A DNA stretch of 64,000 nt from Sphingomonas echinoides ATCC 14820 (GCF_000241465.1 NZ_JH584235.1:686246-750245); one strand, 5' to 3'; positions 23,348 to 33,126 are shown, counted from the stretch's first letter. Notes: generated by a model not told the origin, from the letters alone. Numbers and translations are program-made.

Positions 23348-23376
23348 TTGACGATGGAACGCAATGAGAACATAAC
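23348..23376 (+). promoter_or_regulatory. Strong promoter candidate for the 75-residue membrane protein
   Basis: TTGACG (23348-23353), exactly 17 bases, then CATAAC (23371-23376). This is the best sigma70-type promoter I see in the window. It points at the gene starting at 23463 and diverges from the rpsB promoter. The spacer is filled by a LexA-type box. Confidence 0.6.
23357..23371 (+). promoter_or_regulatory. LexA (SOS) box of alphaproteobacterial type
   Basis: GAAC-GCAATGA-GAAC matches the GAAC-N7-GAAC / GTTC-N7-GTTC consensus of alphaproteobacterial LexA exactly. It lies between the -35 and -10 elements of the promoter at 23348-23376, where a bound repressor would block transcription. 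Three further GAAC half-sites follow at 23390, 23397 and 23402. The recA promoter in this window carries the same type of box. Confidence 0.6.
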
Positions 23377-23462
23377 GTGTCTCAGAGCGGAACGTGGAAC
23401 GGAACACGGCCCGTATATGTTGCGACTTTGTGACTCTTCACCGTGAATGACGGAGTTGAACG

Positions 23463-23690
23463 ATGGCTGTTGTCGGGTTTTTGGTCTTTGCGAGTGCGTT
23501 CGCCGCAAGCATCGCTGTTTTCTGGTTCACCTTGGCACCTGCATTGCCGCGGATCATCGCAATCCTGCGCGATGGGGCCGATCCGCTCGCAGCCCCGCAA
23601 ATCCAGGCAACCGTCAGGGAGCCGCGCCTGCGCCTTCGGGTGACGTCCGCGCCGACGCTGGCCCGGGCACCGCTCCGCGCAGCCGCTTGA
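23463..23690 (+). CDS. Small single-span membrane protein, probably SOS-regulated
   Basis: A 75-residue protein with GGAG 8-9 bases before the ATG. Residues 3-27 form one hydrophobic helix rich in Phe, Val and Ala (FLVFASAFAASIAVFWFTLA), and APALPRIIAILRDG follows as an amphipathic segment. The C-terminal 25 residues are basic and lie antisense to the 3' end of pssA, a 77-base overlap, which may explain their odd composition. The promoter has an exact LexA box, so induction by DNA damage is predicted. No characterised family is recognised. A role like the small SOS division inhibitors of Caulobacter (SidA) is a hypothesis from size, topology and regulation only. Confidence 0.65.
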   Translation: MAVVGFLVFASAFAASIAVFWFTLAPALPRIIAILRDGADPLAAPQIQATVREPRLRLRVTSAPTLARAPLRAAA

Positions 23691-24429
23691 TCCGGGCGTA
23701 AGCGGCGATGCTGAACGGTAGTGTCGCCAGATAGGCAACGCACAGGAAACTGAGCGTGTGCCAGGGTGCCGAGATGAGCGCCGCGCCCAGCAGAACGACC
23801 ACCGCGATCGCCTCGAAGCGGATATTGTTGCGCAGGCGCAGCGACGACCAACTGAAGGTGGCGACGCTCGACACCATCAACGCCGCCATCAGCGCAACCC
23901 AAGGCGCAACGATCAGCGGCGACCGCCACCAGTCGAGCCCGGTCCAGAACCACAGATAGAGCGGCAGCATCGCCAGCCCGGCTCCGACCGGCGACGGCGC
24001 GCCCGTCAGGAAACCCGCCGATTTATGCGGTTGGTCGACGACATCGATCGCGGCATTGAACCGCGCCAGGCGTAGCGCGCAAAACACCGCGAACACCAAT
24101 GCGCACAGCCAGCCGACGCGGGGAAGTTCCTTCAGCGACCACAGATAGAGGATCAACGCCGGCGATACGCCGAACGAAATGGCATCTGACAGCGAATCGA
24201 GTTCGGCCCCGAAGCGGCTCTCGCCGCGCACCATGCGCGCGATCCGGCCATCAATCCCGTCGAGCACGCTGGCGATCATCACCATGACGACAGCGGTTTC
24301 CCACTGCCCGGCGATCGCAAAGCGGATTCCGGTCAGGCCGGAACACAAAGCGAGCGCGGTAACGGCATTGGGTGCGACCGCGCGCAAGGGGAGCCCGCGT
24401 GCTGCGGCCCTGCGAGACGGCGACCTCAT
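23614..24429 (-). CDS. pssA: CDP-diacylglycerol-serine O-phosphatidyltransferase
   Basis: Makes phosphatidylserine from CDP-diacylglycerol and serine in the inner membrane. A 271-residue multi-span protein with the CDP-alcohol phosphotransferase motif as DGIDGRIARMVRGESRFGAELDSLSD. The ATG at 24429 is used because the upstream codons overlap psd. It is encoded 19 bases after psd, the enzyme that uses its product. Its 3' end overlaps the convergent small membrane-protein gene. Confidence 0.93.
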   Translation of the reverse strand: MRSPSRRAAARGLPLRAVAPNAVTALALCSGLTGIRFAIAGQWETAVVMVMIASVLDGIDGRIARMVRGESRFGAELDSLSDAISFGVSPALILYLWSLKELPRVGWLCALVFAVFCALRLARFNAAIDVVDQPHKSAGFLTGAPSPVGAGLAMLPLYLWFWTGLDWWRSPLIVAPWVALMAALMVSSVATFSWSSLRLRNNIRFEAIAVVVLLGAALISAPWHTLSFLCVAYLATLPFSIAAYARIKRLRGAVPGPASARTSPEGAGAAP

Positions 24430-24448
24430 ACGCCCGCAATCCGCAGCG

Positions 24449-25195
24449 TCACTGCGCGATCCCGGTCGCCGTTGTGCCGCCGACTCGACCAAGGATGGTC
24501 TCGCCCGCCACGCTGCGCTGGCCGAGCACCACCTGACAGGTGCAATCATCGGGCAGATAGACGTCGAGGCGACTGCCGAAGCGGATCAGTCCAATACGCT
24601 GCCCAGCTGCGACCATGTCGCCCGGCTTGACGAACGGCACGATCCGGCGCGCGAGCAGACCAGCGATCTGCGTAAAGCCAATTCGCCGCACGGTGCCGTC
24701 CGCCCCCGGGCGACCTTCGACGACGATATGCTGGCGCTCATTGTCTTCGCTCGCTTTGTCGAGCTCGGCATTCACGAACTTGCCCGAGATATAGACGACC
24801 TGCTTCACCGTGCCGGCAATCGGCGTGCGGTTGATGTGGACGTCGAACACCGACATGAACACCGACACGCGCACCAGCGGCGCGTCGCCCAGGCCATTCG
24901 GCCCGGCCAGTTCGCGTGGTACGGGGACACGCTGGATCATCGACACCAGGCCGTCGGCAGGCGACACGATCAGCCCATCGCCGCTCGGTGTCACGCGGAC
25001 CGGATCGCGGAAGAACAACGCGACCCATAAAGTGATGCCGATCAGCGGCCACGCCACGAACCAACCGAACCAGATCAACGCAACCAGCGCGATCACCCCG
25101 GCGATCGCGACATATTTGCGCCCTTCCGGGTGCAGATCGGGGATACGCCATTTCACGGCTTCGGCGGATGAATTTGGTGTTTCGGGTGGAAGCAT
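24449..25195 (-). CDS. psd: Phosphatidylserine decarboxylase proenzyme
   Basis: Converts phosphatidylserine to phosphatidylethanolamine. The 248-residue short form (type II, as in many alphaproteobacteria) has the self-cleavage site Gly-Ser in [11 protein letters not shown] (near residue 207), where the Ser becomes the pyruvoyl cofactor of the small subunit. Upstream, the [11 protein letters not shown] motif and one or two N-terminal membrane spans (residues 28-62) are visible. psd-pssA form a two-gene unit divergent from icd. Confidence 0.94.
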   Translation of the reverse strand: MLPPETPNSSAEAVKWRIPDLHPEGRKYVAIAGVIALVALIWFGWFVAWPLIGITLWVALFFRDPVRVTPSGDGLIVSPADGLVSMIQRVPVPRELAGPNGLGDAPLVRVSVFMSVFDVHINRTPIAGTVKQVVYISGKFVNAELDKASEDNERQHIVVEGRPGADGTVRRIGFTQIAGLLARRIVPFVKPGDMVAAGQRIGLIRFGSRLDVYLPDDCTCQVVLGQRSVAGETILGRVGGTTATGIAQ

Positions 25196-25323
25196 CCCCC
25201 TTCCCTACCCCACGCTTCCCCGCGCCACAATCATCATCCCGCGCACCTGTCGTTCCGCGCCGGGTTGATCGCCGCGCGCCATGCTCCTAGACGCACCTCG
25301 AAACTCCCATAGGAAAGATCGTG

Positions 25324-26544
25324 ATGGCGAAGATCAAGGTGAAGACGCCCGTCGTGGAAATCGATGGCGACGAGATGACGCGGATCATCTGGCAATGGAT
25401 CCGCGAACGGCTCATTCTCCCCTATCTCGACATCGATCTGGAATATTACGACCTCGGCATGATGAGCCGCGACGCGACCGACGACAAGATCACGGTCGAC
25501 AGCGCCAAAGCGATCCAGAAATATGGCGTCGGCGTAAAGTGCGCGACGATCACCCCCGACGAAGCCCGCGTCGAGGAATTCGGCCTGAAGAAGATGTGGA
25601 AGTCGCCCAACGGCACCATCCGCAACATCCTCGGCGGCACCATCTTCCGCGAACCGATCGTGATCAAGAACGTGCCACGCCTGATTCCGGGTTGGACGCA
25701 CCCGATCGTTGTCGGCCGCCACGCCTTTGGCGATCAGTATCGCGCGACCGACTTCCTTGTCCCCGGCCCGGGCAAGCTGCGCCTGGTGTTTGACGGTGAT
25801 GACGGCGAAGTGATCGACCGCGAAGTGTTCCAGTTCCCGTCGGCCGGCGTCGCGCTGGCGATGTACAATCTCGACGATTCGATCCGCGATTTCGCACGCG
25901 CCTCGATGCACTATGGCCTCAACCTGAAATGGCCGGTCTATCTCTCGACCAAGAACACCATCCTCAAGGCCTATGACGGGCGCTTCAAGGATCTGTTCGC
26001 GGAAGTCTTTGAGACCGAGTTCAAGGACAAGTTCAAGGAAGCCGGCATCGTCTACGAACATCGCCTGATCGACGACATGGTCGCATCGGCGCTGAAGTGG
26101 CACGGCGAATTCGTCTGGGCGTGCAAGAATTATGACGGCGACGTGCAGTCGGACCAGGTTGCACAGGGCTTCGGCTCGCTTGGCCTGATGACCTCAGTGC
26201 TGCTCACCCCCGACGGCAAGACGGTCGAGGCGGAGGCCGCGCACGGCACCGTCACGCGCCACTTCCGCCAGCATGAGCAAGGCAAGGCAACCTCGACCAA
26301 CCCGATCGCGTCGATCTTCGCCTGGACCGGTGGCCTCAAATATCGCGGCAAGTTCGACGGCACTCCCGAAGTGACCCAGTTCGCCGAAACGCTCGAGCGC
26401 GTCTGCATTCAGACGGTCGAGAATGGTCACATGACCAAGGATCTCGCGCTGCTGATCGGCCCCGATCAGCCGTGGATGACGACCGAGCAGTTCTTCGAGC
26501 AAGTTCGCGTCAATCTCGAGCAGGCGATGGGCGCTTCGGCCTAA
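25324..26544 (+). CDS. icd: NADP-dependent isocitrate dehydrogenase
   Basis: TCA-cycle enzyme giving 2-oxoglutarate and NADPH. The 406 residues are of the eukaryotic-like/alphaproteobacterial subfamily (IDH type II), with [45 protein letters not shown] and the family signature [13 protein letters not shown]. The ATG at 25324 is chosen after AGGAAAG. The GTG just before is the alternative. Monocistronic, followed by a hairpin. Confidence 0.96.
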   Translation: MAKIKVKTPVVEIDGDEMTRIIWQWIRERLILPYLDIDLEYYDLGMMSRDATDDKITVDSAKAIQKYGVGVKCATITPDEARVEEFGLKKMWKSPNGTIRNILGGTIFREPIVIKNVPRLIPGWTHPIVVGRHAFGDQYRATDFLVPGPGKLRLVFDGDDGEVIDREVFQFPSAGVALAMYNLDDSIRDFARASMHYGLNLKWPVYLSTKNTILKAYDGRFKDLFAEVFETEFKDKFKEAGIVYEHRLIDDMVASALKWHGEFVWACKNYDGDVQSDQVAQGFGSLGLMTSVLLTPDGKTVEAEAAHGTVTRHFRQHEQGKATSTNPIASIFAWTGGLKYRGKFDGTPEVTQFAETLERVCIQTVENGHMTKDLALLIGPDQPWMTTEQFFEQVRVNLEQAMGASA

Positions 26545-26564
26545 CCCTCCTCCCAAATCTACTT

Positions 26565-26600
26565 GGCGGCCACCGCGTCCGATACGGACCCGTGGCCGCC
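26565..26600 (+). terminator. Hairpin after icd
   Basis: GGCGGCCAC (26565-26573) pairs with GTGGCCGCC (26592-26600), with an inner GTCC/GGAC helix extending the stem. It begins 20 bases past the icd stop. The U-tail is weak. Confidence 0.5.
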
Positions 26601-26630
26601 GAACCGTCTTTCGGCCACTAAAGGTCTTTT

Positions 26631-26651
26631 TTGTCAGTCAAAAGCTGACAA
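26631..26651. promoter_or_regulatory. Inverted repeat upstream of the Kef-type antiporter gene
   Basis: TTGTCAG (26631-26637) and CTGACAA (26645-26651) with a 7-base spacer form a 21-base dyad ending 29 bases before the ATG at 26681. This suits an operator. No regulator is encoded beside it. Confidence 0.45.
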
Positions 26652-26680
26652 GCCGCCAATGTGTTGCGTACAGTGGCTCA

Positions 26681-28453
26681 ATGGCATCTCCCCTAAACTC
26701 CACCGGTTTCAGCGACGCCCTCGTAATCCTGGGGGCAGCCGGGCTCGTTATCCCCGCTTTTGCCCGGGCCAAGATCAGCCCGGTCATCGGTTTCATTCTC
26801 GTCGGATTACTGGTCGGCCCGTCGGGGCTGGGCGCGCTCGTCCCCAGCTATCCCTGGCTTTACCACATCACCATTTCCGATCCGCACGCGATCGAGCCTT
26901 TTGCCGAATTCGGCATCGTGCTGCTGCTGTTTTCGATCGGGCTCGAGTTGTCGTTCAAACGCTTGTGGTCGATGCGCCGACTTGTCTTCGGCACCGGTGC
27001 GGCGGAATTGATCGGATCGGGGCTGATACTCGGTACCGGCTTGCACCTGTTGACGGACGTGGCGTGGACCGGATCGTTCGCGCTGGGTATTGCGCTTGCG
27101 CTTTCGTCCACCGCACTGGTGCTCCCGATCGCGGGCACGTCGAGCCCTGTCGGGCGTACGGCGTTTGCCATGCTGTTGTTCGAGGATCTGGCGCTGGTGC
27201 CGATCATCTTCATTCTGGGCGCGCTGGGGCCGATGGCGGCGGCGGGCGGCTGGATGGGGTTCGCGCGCGTTGGCGGCGGCGCGATTCTGACCGTCGCGAT
27301 TCTGTTCGTTGGCGGGCGCTTCTTCCTGCCCAAATTGTTCGCCCAGGCGGCGCGCACCAAAAGCCCGGAGTTGTTCCTCGCCGCGTCGCTCTTGGTGGTG
27401 ATCGCCGCCAGCCTGGCGACGACGGCAGCGGGCCTGTCGCCGATCGTCGGCGCGCTGATCGCCGGGCTGCTGATCGCCGAAACCAATTATCACAGCGAAG
27501 TCGAAGTGATGACGGCACCGTTTAAGGGCCTGGCGCTCGGCGTATTCCTCATCACCGTCGGCATGAGTGTCGATCTTGGCGCGATCCTCGCCAATTGGGG
27601 GTCGTATTTCCTCGCCATCGTCGGCGTGGTCGCGATCAAGGCGCTGGTCACTTTCGGTTTGCTGCGGCTGGCCGGGATCCGCGGCGGCGTGGCGGCGGAG
27701 ACGGGCATGTTGATGGGCAGCCCGTCCGAAACGACGCTGATCGTGCTGGGGGCGGCGGGCCAGGCGCAACTGCTCGCGCCGGGTCTCGCCAGCTTCTGGC
27801 AGACCGTCACCGCGATCGGCCTGACGATCACGCCCTTGCTCGCCTTGCTCGGCAAACGCGCGGCCAAGCGAATCGAGCGTCGCCAGGGCGATTCACCGGA
27901 GGCGTCGATCCCGGAGGAAGGCCCGGGCACCGTCGTGATCGGCTTCGGTCGCGTCGGGCGGATGGTATGCGACATGCTGAAGGTCCACGGCCAGCCTTAT
28001 GTCGCGGTGGAGGCCGATATCGATGCGGTGAAGGCGGCGCGTGCCGATGGCTATCCGGTGATCTTCGGCGATGTCGTGCGCCCGGAACTGGTCGACCGGC
28101 TCAATCTCGGCCGCGCGCGCGCGCTGATCCTGACGATGGACGATCCGGTGCTGAGCGTTGCGCTTACGCGGCGGGTCCGCGGCTGGGTGCCCGATCTGAC
28201 GATCATCGCGCGCGCACGCGACACCGCCCATGCCGCCGAACTCTACAAAGCAGGCGCGAGCGACGCAGTGCCCGAGACGCTGGAAAGCTCGCTGCAATTG
28301 GCCGAGGCAGTACTGACCGATCTCGGCGTCGCGGTCGGCCCGGTAATCGTCTCGATCCACGAGAAGCGCGCCGAATTGCGCCAGGAGATCAAGGCCGCCG
28401 CCGATCTGGAGGTCGCGCCGCGCCTGATCCGCGCGCGCCTGAGCAAGGACTAA
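26681..28453 (+). CDS. Kef/YbaL-type monovalent cation:proton antiporter with RCK domain
   Basis: A 590-residue CPA2-family protein. About twelve membrane spans fill residues 10-395, with the sequence FAEFGIVLLLFSIGLELSFKRLW typical of the family. A cytoplasmic TrkA-N (RCK) domain starts near 410 with VVIGFGRVGRMVCD (NAD-binding GxGxxG) and continues to about 540, followed by a short charged tail. It exports K+ or Na+ in exchange for protons, possibly gated by nucleotide. The specific ion cannot be read from sequence. Confidence 0.88.
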   Translation: MASPLNSTGFSDALVILGAAGLVIPAFARAKISPVIGFILVGLLVGPSGLGALVPSYPWLYHITISDPHAIEPFAEFGIVLLLFSIGLELSFKRLWSMRRLVFGTGAAELIGSGLILGTGLHLLTDVAWTGSFALGIALALSSTALVLPIAGTSSPVGRTAFAMLLFEDLALVPIIFILGALGPMAAAGGWMGFARVGGGAILTVAILFVGGRFFLPKLFAQAARTKSPELFLAASLLVVIAASLATTAAGLSPIVGALIAGLLIAETNYHSEVEVMTAPFKGLALGVFLITVGMSVDLGAILANWGSYFLAIVGVVAIKALVTFGLLRLAGIRGGVAAETGMLMGSPSETTLIVLGAAGQAQLLAPGLASFWQTVTAIGLTITPLLALLGKRAAKRIERRQGDSPEASIPEEGPGTVVIGFGRVGRMVCDMLKVHGQPYVAVEADIDAVKAARADGYPVIFGDVVRPELVDRLNLGRARALILTMDDPVLSVALTRRVRGWVPDLTIIARARDTAHAAELYKAGASDAVPETLESSLQLAEAVLTDLGVAVGPVIVSIHEKRAELRQEIKAAADLEVAPRLIRARLSKD

Positions 28454-28454
28454 C

Positions 28455-28480
28455 CGCCGCAGGCAACTGAGACTGCGGCG
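28455..28480. terminator. Hairpin between convergent Kef-type and alaS genes
   Basis: CGCCGCAG (28455-28462) pairs with CTGCGGCG (28473-28480). It fills the 34 bases between two convergent stop codons. It has no U-run on either strand, so efficiency is uncertain. Confidence 0.45.
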
Positions 28481-28487
28481 TAACCGC

Positions 28488-31142
28488 TTAGCTTGCCAGC
28501 GCCGCCTTCACCGCGGCGACCGCTTCGGCCCCCTTCGCGCCGTCCGGCCCACCGCCCTGCGCCATGTCGGGGCGGCCACCGCCACCCTGCCCGCCCAGCG
28601 TCGCCACCGCGATCTTGAGCAGATCGACCGCGCTGCGCGTCGCGACCAGATCGGCGGTCACACCAACCGCGACCGAAGCGCGGCCCTCATTGACCGCGAC
28701 GATCATCGCAATGCCGGAGCCAACCCGCTGCTTCATCTCGTCCACCGCGCCGCGCAGGCCCTTGGGGTCGAGCCCCTCGACCACCTGGCCAAGGAACGAC
28801 ACGCCACCAATCTCTTCCGGTCCCGCCGCAGCCGCACCGGCCCCGCCACCCAGCGCCAGCGCCTTCTTGGCTTCGGCGAGTTCACGCTCCAGCCGCCGCC
28901 GATCCTCGACCAGGGCCGCCACGCGCGCGGGCACTTCATCGGGCGAGGATTTCAGCGCCGTCGCCGCCTCGCGCAATTTCTCGTCGCGCGAGGTGAGGTA
29001 AGATCGTGCCGCCTCCCCGGTCAGCGCCTCGACCCGGCGCACACCGCTCGACACCGCGCCTTCGCTCACCACGGTGAACAGGCCAATGTCGCCCAATGCG
29101 CGGACATGCGTGCCGCCGCACAGTTCGAGCGAGTAGATTTCATCGCCCTCGCGCCCCATCGACACGACGCGGACCTCGTCGCCATATTTCTCGCCGAACA
29201 GCGCCATTGCGCCTTCCGCGATCGCCTCGTCAGGCGTCATCAACCGCGTGGTGACGGGGCCGTTGGCGCGGATCTGGTGGTTCACATCCACCTCAACCTG
29301 CGCCAGTGCGGCGGGGTCGATCGCGGTCGGTTGCGAAAAGTCGAAGCGCAACCGCTCGGGCGCGACCAGGCTGCCCTTTTGCGCGACATGCAAGCCGAGC
29401 CGCTGGCGCAGCGCCTCGTGCAGCAAATGCGTCGCCGAATGGTTGGCGCGGATGCGGTCGCGCCGCCCGCTGTCGATCGTCAGATGCAGCGCATCGCCAA
29501 TCGCGATTTCGCCTTGCTCGATCTTCGCCTGATGCGCGAACAGGCGACCGAGATATTTGCGCGTATCCTCGACATGCGCCAGCACGCCGCTTGCCGTCAG
29601 CGTGCCGGTATCGCCGACCTGCCCGCCGCTCTCGGCATAAAAAGGCGTCTGATTGACGACGATCTCGACCGTCTCGCCCGGCCCGGCGCGCTCGACCCGT
29701 GCGCCGTCCTTGACGATCGCGACGACCTGCCCCTCGCCCTCTTCGCTGGCGTACCCGATGAATTCGGTGCTGCCGCTCGCTTCGGCAATGTCGAACCACA
29801 CATCGTCCGACGCGCGCTGGCCCGATCCCTTCCACGCGGCCCGCGCTGCGCGCTTCTGCTCGGCCATGGCGGTGTCGAACCCGGCGCGATCCACGCCGAA
29901 GCCCTGCCGCCGCAGCGCATCTTCGGTCAGATCATAGGGGAAACCGAACGTGTCGTAGAGCTTGAACGCGGTTTCGCCCGGCAGCGTGTCGCCTTCGGCC
30001 ATCCCAGCGGTCGCTTCTTCCAGCAGCCGCAACCCGTTCACCAACGTGCGGCGGAACTGGGTTTCTTCCTGCAGCAGGGTCGATTCGATCGACGCCTGCG
30101 CGCGCACCAGCTCAGGGTAAGCCGCGCCCATTTCGGAAACCAGCGCCGGCACCAGCCGGTGCATCAACGGCTCTTTCGCGCCCAGCAAATGCGCATGGCG
30201 CATCGCGCGGCGCATGATCCGGCGCAGCACATAGCCACGCCCCTCATTGGCGGGCAGCACGCCATCGGCGACGAGGAAGCCCGACGAGCGCAGATGATCG
30301 GCAATCACGCGGTGGCTCGCCTGCGTCTCGGGCGTCAGCGACGCACCCGACAGCGCGACCGAGGCCGCGATAAGCGCCTTGAAGGTGTCGGTATCATAAT
30401 TGTCGTGCACGCCCTGCAGCACGGCGGCCACGCGCTCCAGCCCCATGCCGGTGTCGATCGACGGGCGCGGCAGCGGCGTGCGCGTGCCATCGGCCGCCTG
30501 GTCGAACTGCATGAAGACGAGGTTCCAGATCTCGACGAAACGGTCGCCATCTTCCTCGGGGCTTCCCGGCGGGCCACCATAAATATGGTCGCCATGGTCG
30601 AAGAAGATTTCCGAGCACGGCCCGCACGGGCCCGTGTCCCCCATCGACCAGAAATTGTCGTTGGTGGCGATGCGGATGATGCGCTCTTCCGGCAATCCAG
30701 CGATCTTGCGCCACAAATCAAATGCTTCGTCATCGGTGTGATACACGGTGACGGTCAACCGGTTGGGGTCGATCCCCCATTCCTTGGTCAGCAAATTCCA
30801 GGCGAGCGTGATCGCGCGTTCCTTGAAATAATCGCCGAACGAGAAATTGCCGAGCATCTCGAAAAAGGTGTGATGCCGCGCGGTATAGCCGACATTGTCG
30901 AGGTCATTGTGCTTGCCGCCCGCGCGCACCGATTTCTGCGAAGACGTCGCGGTCGAATAAGGCCGCGATTCCAGGCCGGTGAATACGTTCTTGAACGGCA
31001 CCATCCCGGCATTGACGAACATCAGCGTCGGGTCGTTCTGCGGCACCAACGGCGCGGACGGAACCTTCGCATGGCCATTGGCCGCGAAATAGTCGAGGAA
31101 GCTGCGACGAATGTCGTTGGTCGAGAGCGAGAGCTGGGTCAT
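28488..31142 (-). CDS. alaS: Alanyl-tRNA synthetase
   Basis: Class II synthetase of 884 residues charging tRNA-Ala. The N-terminal catalytic part has [29 protein letters not shown] and [13 protein letters not shown]. The editing domain has the zinc motif [12 protein letters not shown] with CGGTH. The C-terminal C-Ala region is Gly/Ala rich with the coiled coil [18 protein letters not shown]. Full length. Divergent from the TPR gene at 31233. Very large open frames on its opposite strand are antisense artefacts of GC-rich codons. Confidence 0.97.
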   Translation of the reverse strand: MTQLSLSTNDIRRSFLDYFAANGHAKVPSAPLVPQNDPTLMFVNAGMVPFKNVFTGLESRPYSTATSSQKSVRAGGKHNDLDNVGYTARHHTFFEMLGNFSFGDYFKERAITLAWNLLTKEWGIDPNRLTVTVYHTDDEAFDLWRKIAGLPEERIIRIATNDNFWSMGDTGPCGPCSEIFFDHGDHIYGGPPGSPEEDGDRFVEIWNLVFMQFDQAADGTRTPLPRPSIDTGMGLERVAAVLQGVHDNYDTDTFKALIAASVALSGASLTPETQASHRVIADHLRSSGFLVADGVLPANEGRGYVLRRIMRRAMRHAHLLGAKEPLMHRLVPALVSEMGAAYPELVRAQASIESTLLQEETQFRRTLVNGLRLLEEATAGMAEGDTLPGETAFKLYDTFGFPYDLTEDALRRQGFGVDRAGFDTAMAEQKRAARAAWKGSGQRASDDVWFDIAEASGSTEFIGYASEEGEGQVVAIVKDGARVERAGPGETVEIVVNQTPFYAESGGQVGDTGTLTASGVLAHVEDTRKYLGRLFAHQAKIEQGEIAIGDALHLTIDSGRRDRIRANHSATHLLHEALRQRLGLHVAQKGSLVAPERLRFDFSQPTAIDPAALAQVEVDVNHQIRANGPVTTRLMTPDEAIAEGAMALFGEKYGDEVRVVSMGREGDEIYSLELCGGTHVRALGDIGLFTVVSEGAVSSGVRRVEALTGEAARSYLTSRDEKLREAATALKSSPDEVPARVAALVEDRRRLERELAEAKKALALGGGAGAAAAGPEEIGGVSFLGQVVEGLDPKGLRGAVDEMKQRVGSGIAMIVAVNEGRASVAVGVTADLVATRSAVDLLKIAVATLGGQGGGGRPDMAQGGGPDGAKGAEAVAAVKAALAS

Positions 31143-31232
31143 GCCCGGTGCTTAGGCGAGGCGCGAGCGTATCTCAAGCATGGCTCGGTTCGTCGCGATC
31201 CGCTATCGCGCACGGAACTTGCCCGGGGACCC

Positions 31233-32891
31233 ATGATGCGCGTGTTGAAGATTGCGCCACTGCTGCTGTTGCTCGCCCCCACGGCGGAGGTGACGCGCGC
31301 CACCGCCGGCGCGCCGCCGCACGCGATTTGCGGCGACGACACGATCGCTCCCAGCGTTGCGCGCCTCCTGCCCGGCTTCGGCACGGGCGCACTCCCGATC
31401 CGCACCGCCAAACCGCAAGCCCAGGCGTTTTTCAACAACGGCCTGCAACTCAGCCACGCCTTCGCGCACGATGCCGGGCGCGCCGCCTTTGCCGAGGCAG
31501 CGCGACTCGATCCGGCCTGCGCAATGTGCCGCTGGGGCGAAGCCTGGTCGGGCGGCCCGACGATCAACTTTCCCGTCGATGCCGCCACCCAAGTGAAAAT
31601 GAGCAAGCTGGTCGATGCGGCGATCCCGCTGGCCGCCACCGGCCCGCTGCTCGAACGCCAACTGCTCGCGGCGCTGGCGCTGCGCTACAAAAATGGCGGC
31701 GGCAAGGGCCCGGGCGATATCGCCTACGCCCGCGCGATGGAGGCGATCGCGGTCGCGCATCCCGATAGTGACGAACTGCTGACGCTCGCCGCCGATGCCT
31801 GGATGATCCCGGCGGCGCTGGGCGAGCGCAGCGACACGCTGCCGCGCGCGGTCGCGCTGCTGGAGACGGTGCTCAAGCGCAATCCGGATTTCACCCCCGC
31901 CATCCATTTCTACATCCACGCGACCGAGATGAGCGGCTTTCCGGCGCGCGCCGAGCCCTATGCCGACCGCCTCGCCGCGCTCGCCCCCGCCGCCAGCCAT
32001 TTGATCCACATGCCGAGCCATACCTATTACTGGATCGGGCGCTATCAGGATGCCGCTGACGCCAATGTCCGCGCTGCCGCCATCGGCGTGGCCGATGCGA
32101 AAGCCGCGCATGCGCCCGAGCCAGACGGCGTGTTCCGCCAGCCTTACCACGCGCACAATGTCCATTTCGGCATTGGCGGCGCGTTGATCGCAGGCGACGC
32201 GAAAGATGCGCTCGCGCTGTCCGCGCCCGTCCTCGGGGCACTGTCGCGCGCGCCGAAATCCGATCCGTTCCAGCAAATGGTCGGCGGCACCGCCTATTTC
32301 GCCCAAGGCCGCTTCGCCGACCCGGCAGCGGTATTGGCGCTGCCCGAACCCGGCGCGGCATACGGTTTCCTGCGCGCCTATCGCCATTATGCGCGCGGCG
32401 AAGCGTACGCGCGCCTCGGCAACGCAGCCGCAGTCCGTGCCGAAGCGGCGGCGATCCCGCTGCGCGCCGGCCCTGCCGACAAGGAGGATGCCAGCCTGCA
32501 GGCAACCGCGCTGATGCGCATCGCCAAATCCGTGCTGGAAGGCCGCGCAGCCATGCTGGAACACCGTCCCGCCGACGCCGTGAAGGCCTATCGTACGGCG
32601 GCCAGGATCGAGACCTCCAAGGTCCTGACCCATTTCGACGATCCGCCCGTGTGGTGGTATCCGACCGAACGCAGCCTCGCCGCCGCTTTGCTGGCCGCAG
32701 GCGACACCCAGCAAGCGCTAGCGCAAGCCAACGCCGCCCTCACCCGCTTCCCGCTCGACCCGGTGAGCCTGTCGGTAAGGGCCGACGCGCTGACCGCGCT
32801 GGGGCAGACGGCGGCGGCGGAAAAGGACCGCGCGGCGGCGGTGGCGCGGTGGCACGGCGACAAGAGTGCTTTCACCGCGGCGTTGATCTGA
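31233..32891 (+). CDS. Exported TPR-repeat protein with CxxC and HMPSH motifs, function unknown
   Basis: A 552-residue protein with a signal peptide (about 1-25). The N-terminal part has FFNNGLQLSHAFAHDAGRAAFAEAARLDPACAMCRWGEAW, a TPR-like helix pair ending in C-A-M-C-x-W. The middle has IHFYIHATEMSGFPARAEPYADRL and HLIHMPSHTYYWIGRY. The C-terminus has further TPR repeats. The same motif order occurs in a widespread uncharacterised TPR family. The Cys and His clusters might bind metal or haem, but this is inference. The ATG at 31233 is used; a far longer frame extends upstream only because it is antisense to alaS. Confidence 0.8.
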   Translation: MMRVLKIAPLLLLLAPTAEVTRATAGAPPHAICGDDTIAPSVARLLPGFGTGALPIRTAKPQAQAFFNNGLQLSHAFAHDAGRAAFAEAARLDPACAMCRWGEAWSGGPTINFPVDAATQVKMSKLVDAAIPLAATGPLLERQLLAALALRYKNGGGKGPGDIAYARAMEAIAVAHPDSDELLTLAADAWMIPAALGERSDTLPRAVALLETVLKRNPDFTPAIHFYIHATEMSGFPARAEPYADRLAALAPAASHLIHMPSHTYYWIGRYQDAADANVRAAAIGVADAKAAHAPEPDGVFRQPYHAHNVHFGIGGALIAGDAKDALALSAPVLGALSRAPKSDPFQQMVGGTAYFAQGRFADPAAVLALPEPGAAYGFLRAYRHYARGEAYARLGNAAAVRAEAAAIPLRAGPADKEDASLQATALMRIAKSVLEGRAAMLEHRPADAVKAYRTAARIETSKVLTHFDDPPVWWYPTERSLAAALLAAGDTQQALAQANAALTRFPLDPVSLSVRADALTALGQTAAAEKDRAAAVARWHGDKSAFTAALI

Positions 32892-32930
32892 GGGGAGCGG
32901 GCCGCTGCCAACACGCCTACCCACCACACG

Positions 32931-33033
32931 CTTCCCCGGCGAAGGCCGGGGCCCAGTAGGTAGGACGGATGCAAGAAAGACCAGCCCCCGCCATACCCCG
33001 CCCACCACTGGGCCCCGGCCTTCGCCGGGGAAG
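32931..33033. repeat. Perfect 27-bp inverted REP pair after the TPR gene
   Basis: Arms 32931-32957 and 33007-33033 are exact reverse complements over 27 bases, starting CTTCCCCGGCGAAGGCCGGG. Each arm is itself palindromic (CCCCGGCGAAGGCCGGGG-like), so each could fold alone as a REP hairpin, or the two could pair across the 49-base centre. It is a different family from the other repeats in the window. It adjoins a lower-GC lipoprotein gene. Confidence 0.85.
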
Positions 33034-33126
33034 CGGGGTGTGGCGCAACTGATCATAGCATCAAAACTGCGGGAAATCTCTTTCCGACCAATATACGACA
33101 TCGGAGATAGCCGTTAGATAGGAGCT

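Noticed and set aside
31203..32714. A 503-codon open frame on the minus strand
   Set aside because: Antisense to the TPR gene; His/Arg/Gly-rich noise without motifs.
29106..32891. A 1261-codon open frame on the plus strand
   Set aside because: Its first 700 codons are antisense to alaS and show no protein pattern. Only the part from the ATG at 31233 (signal peptide onward) is a gene. GC-rich codon bias keeps the reverse frame open.
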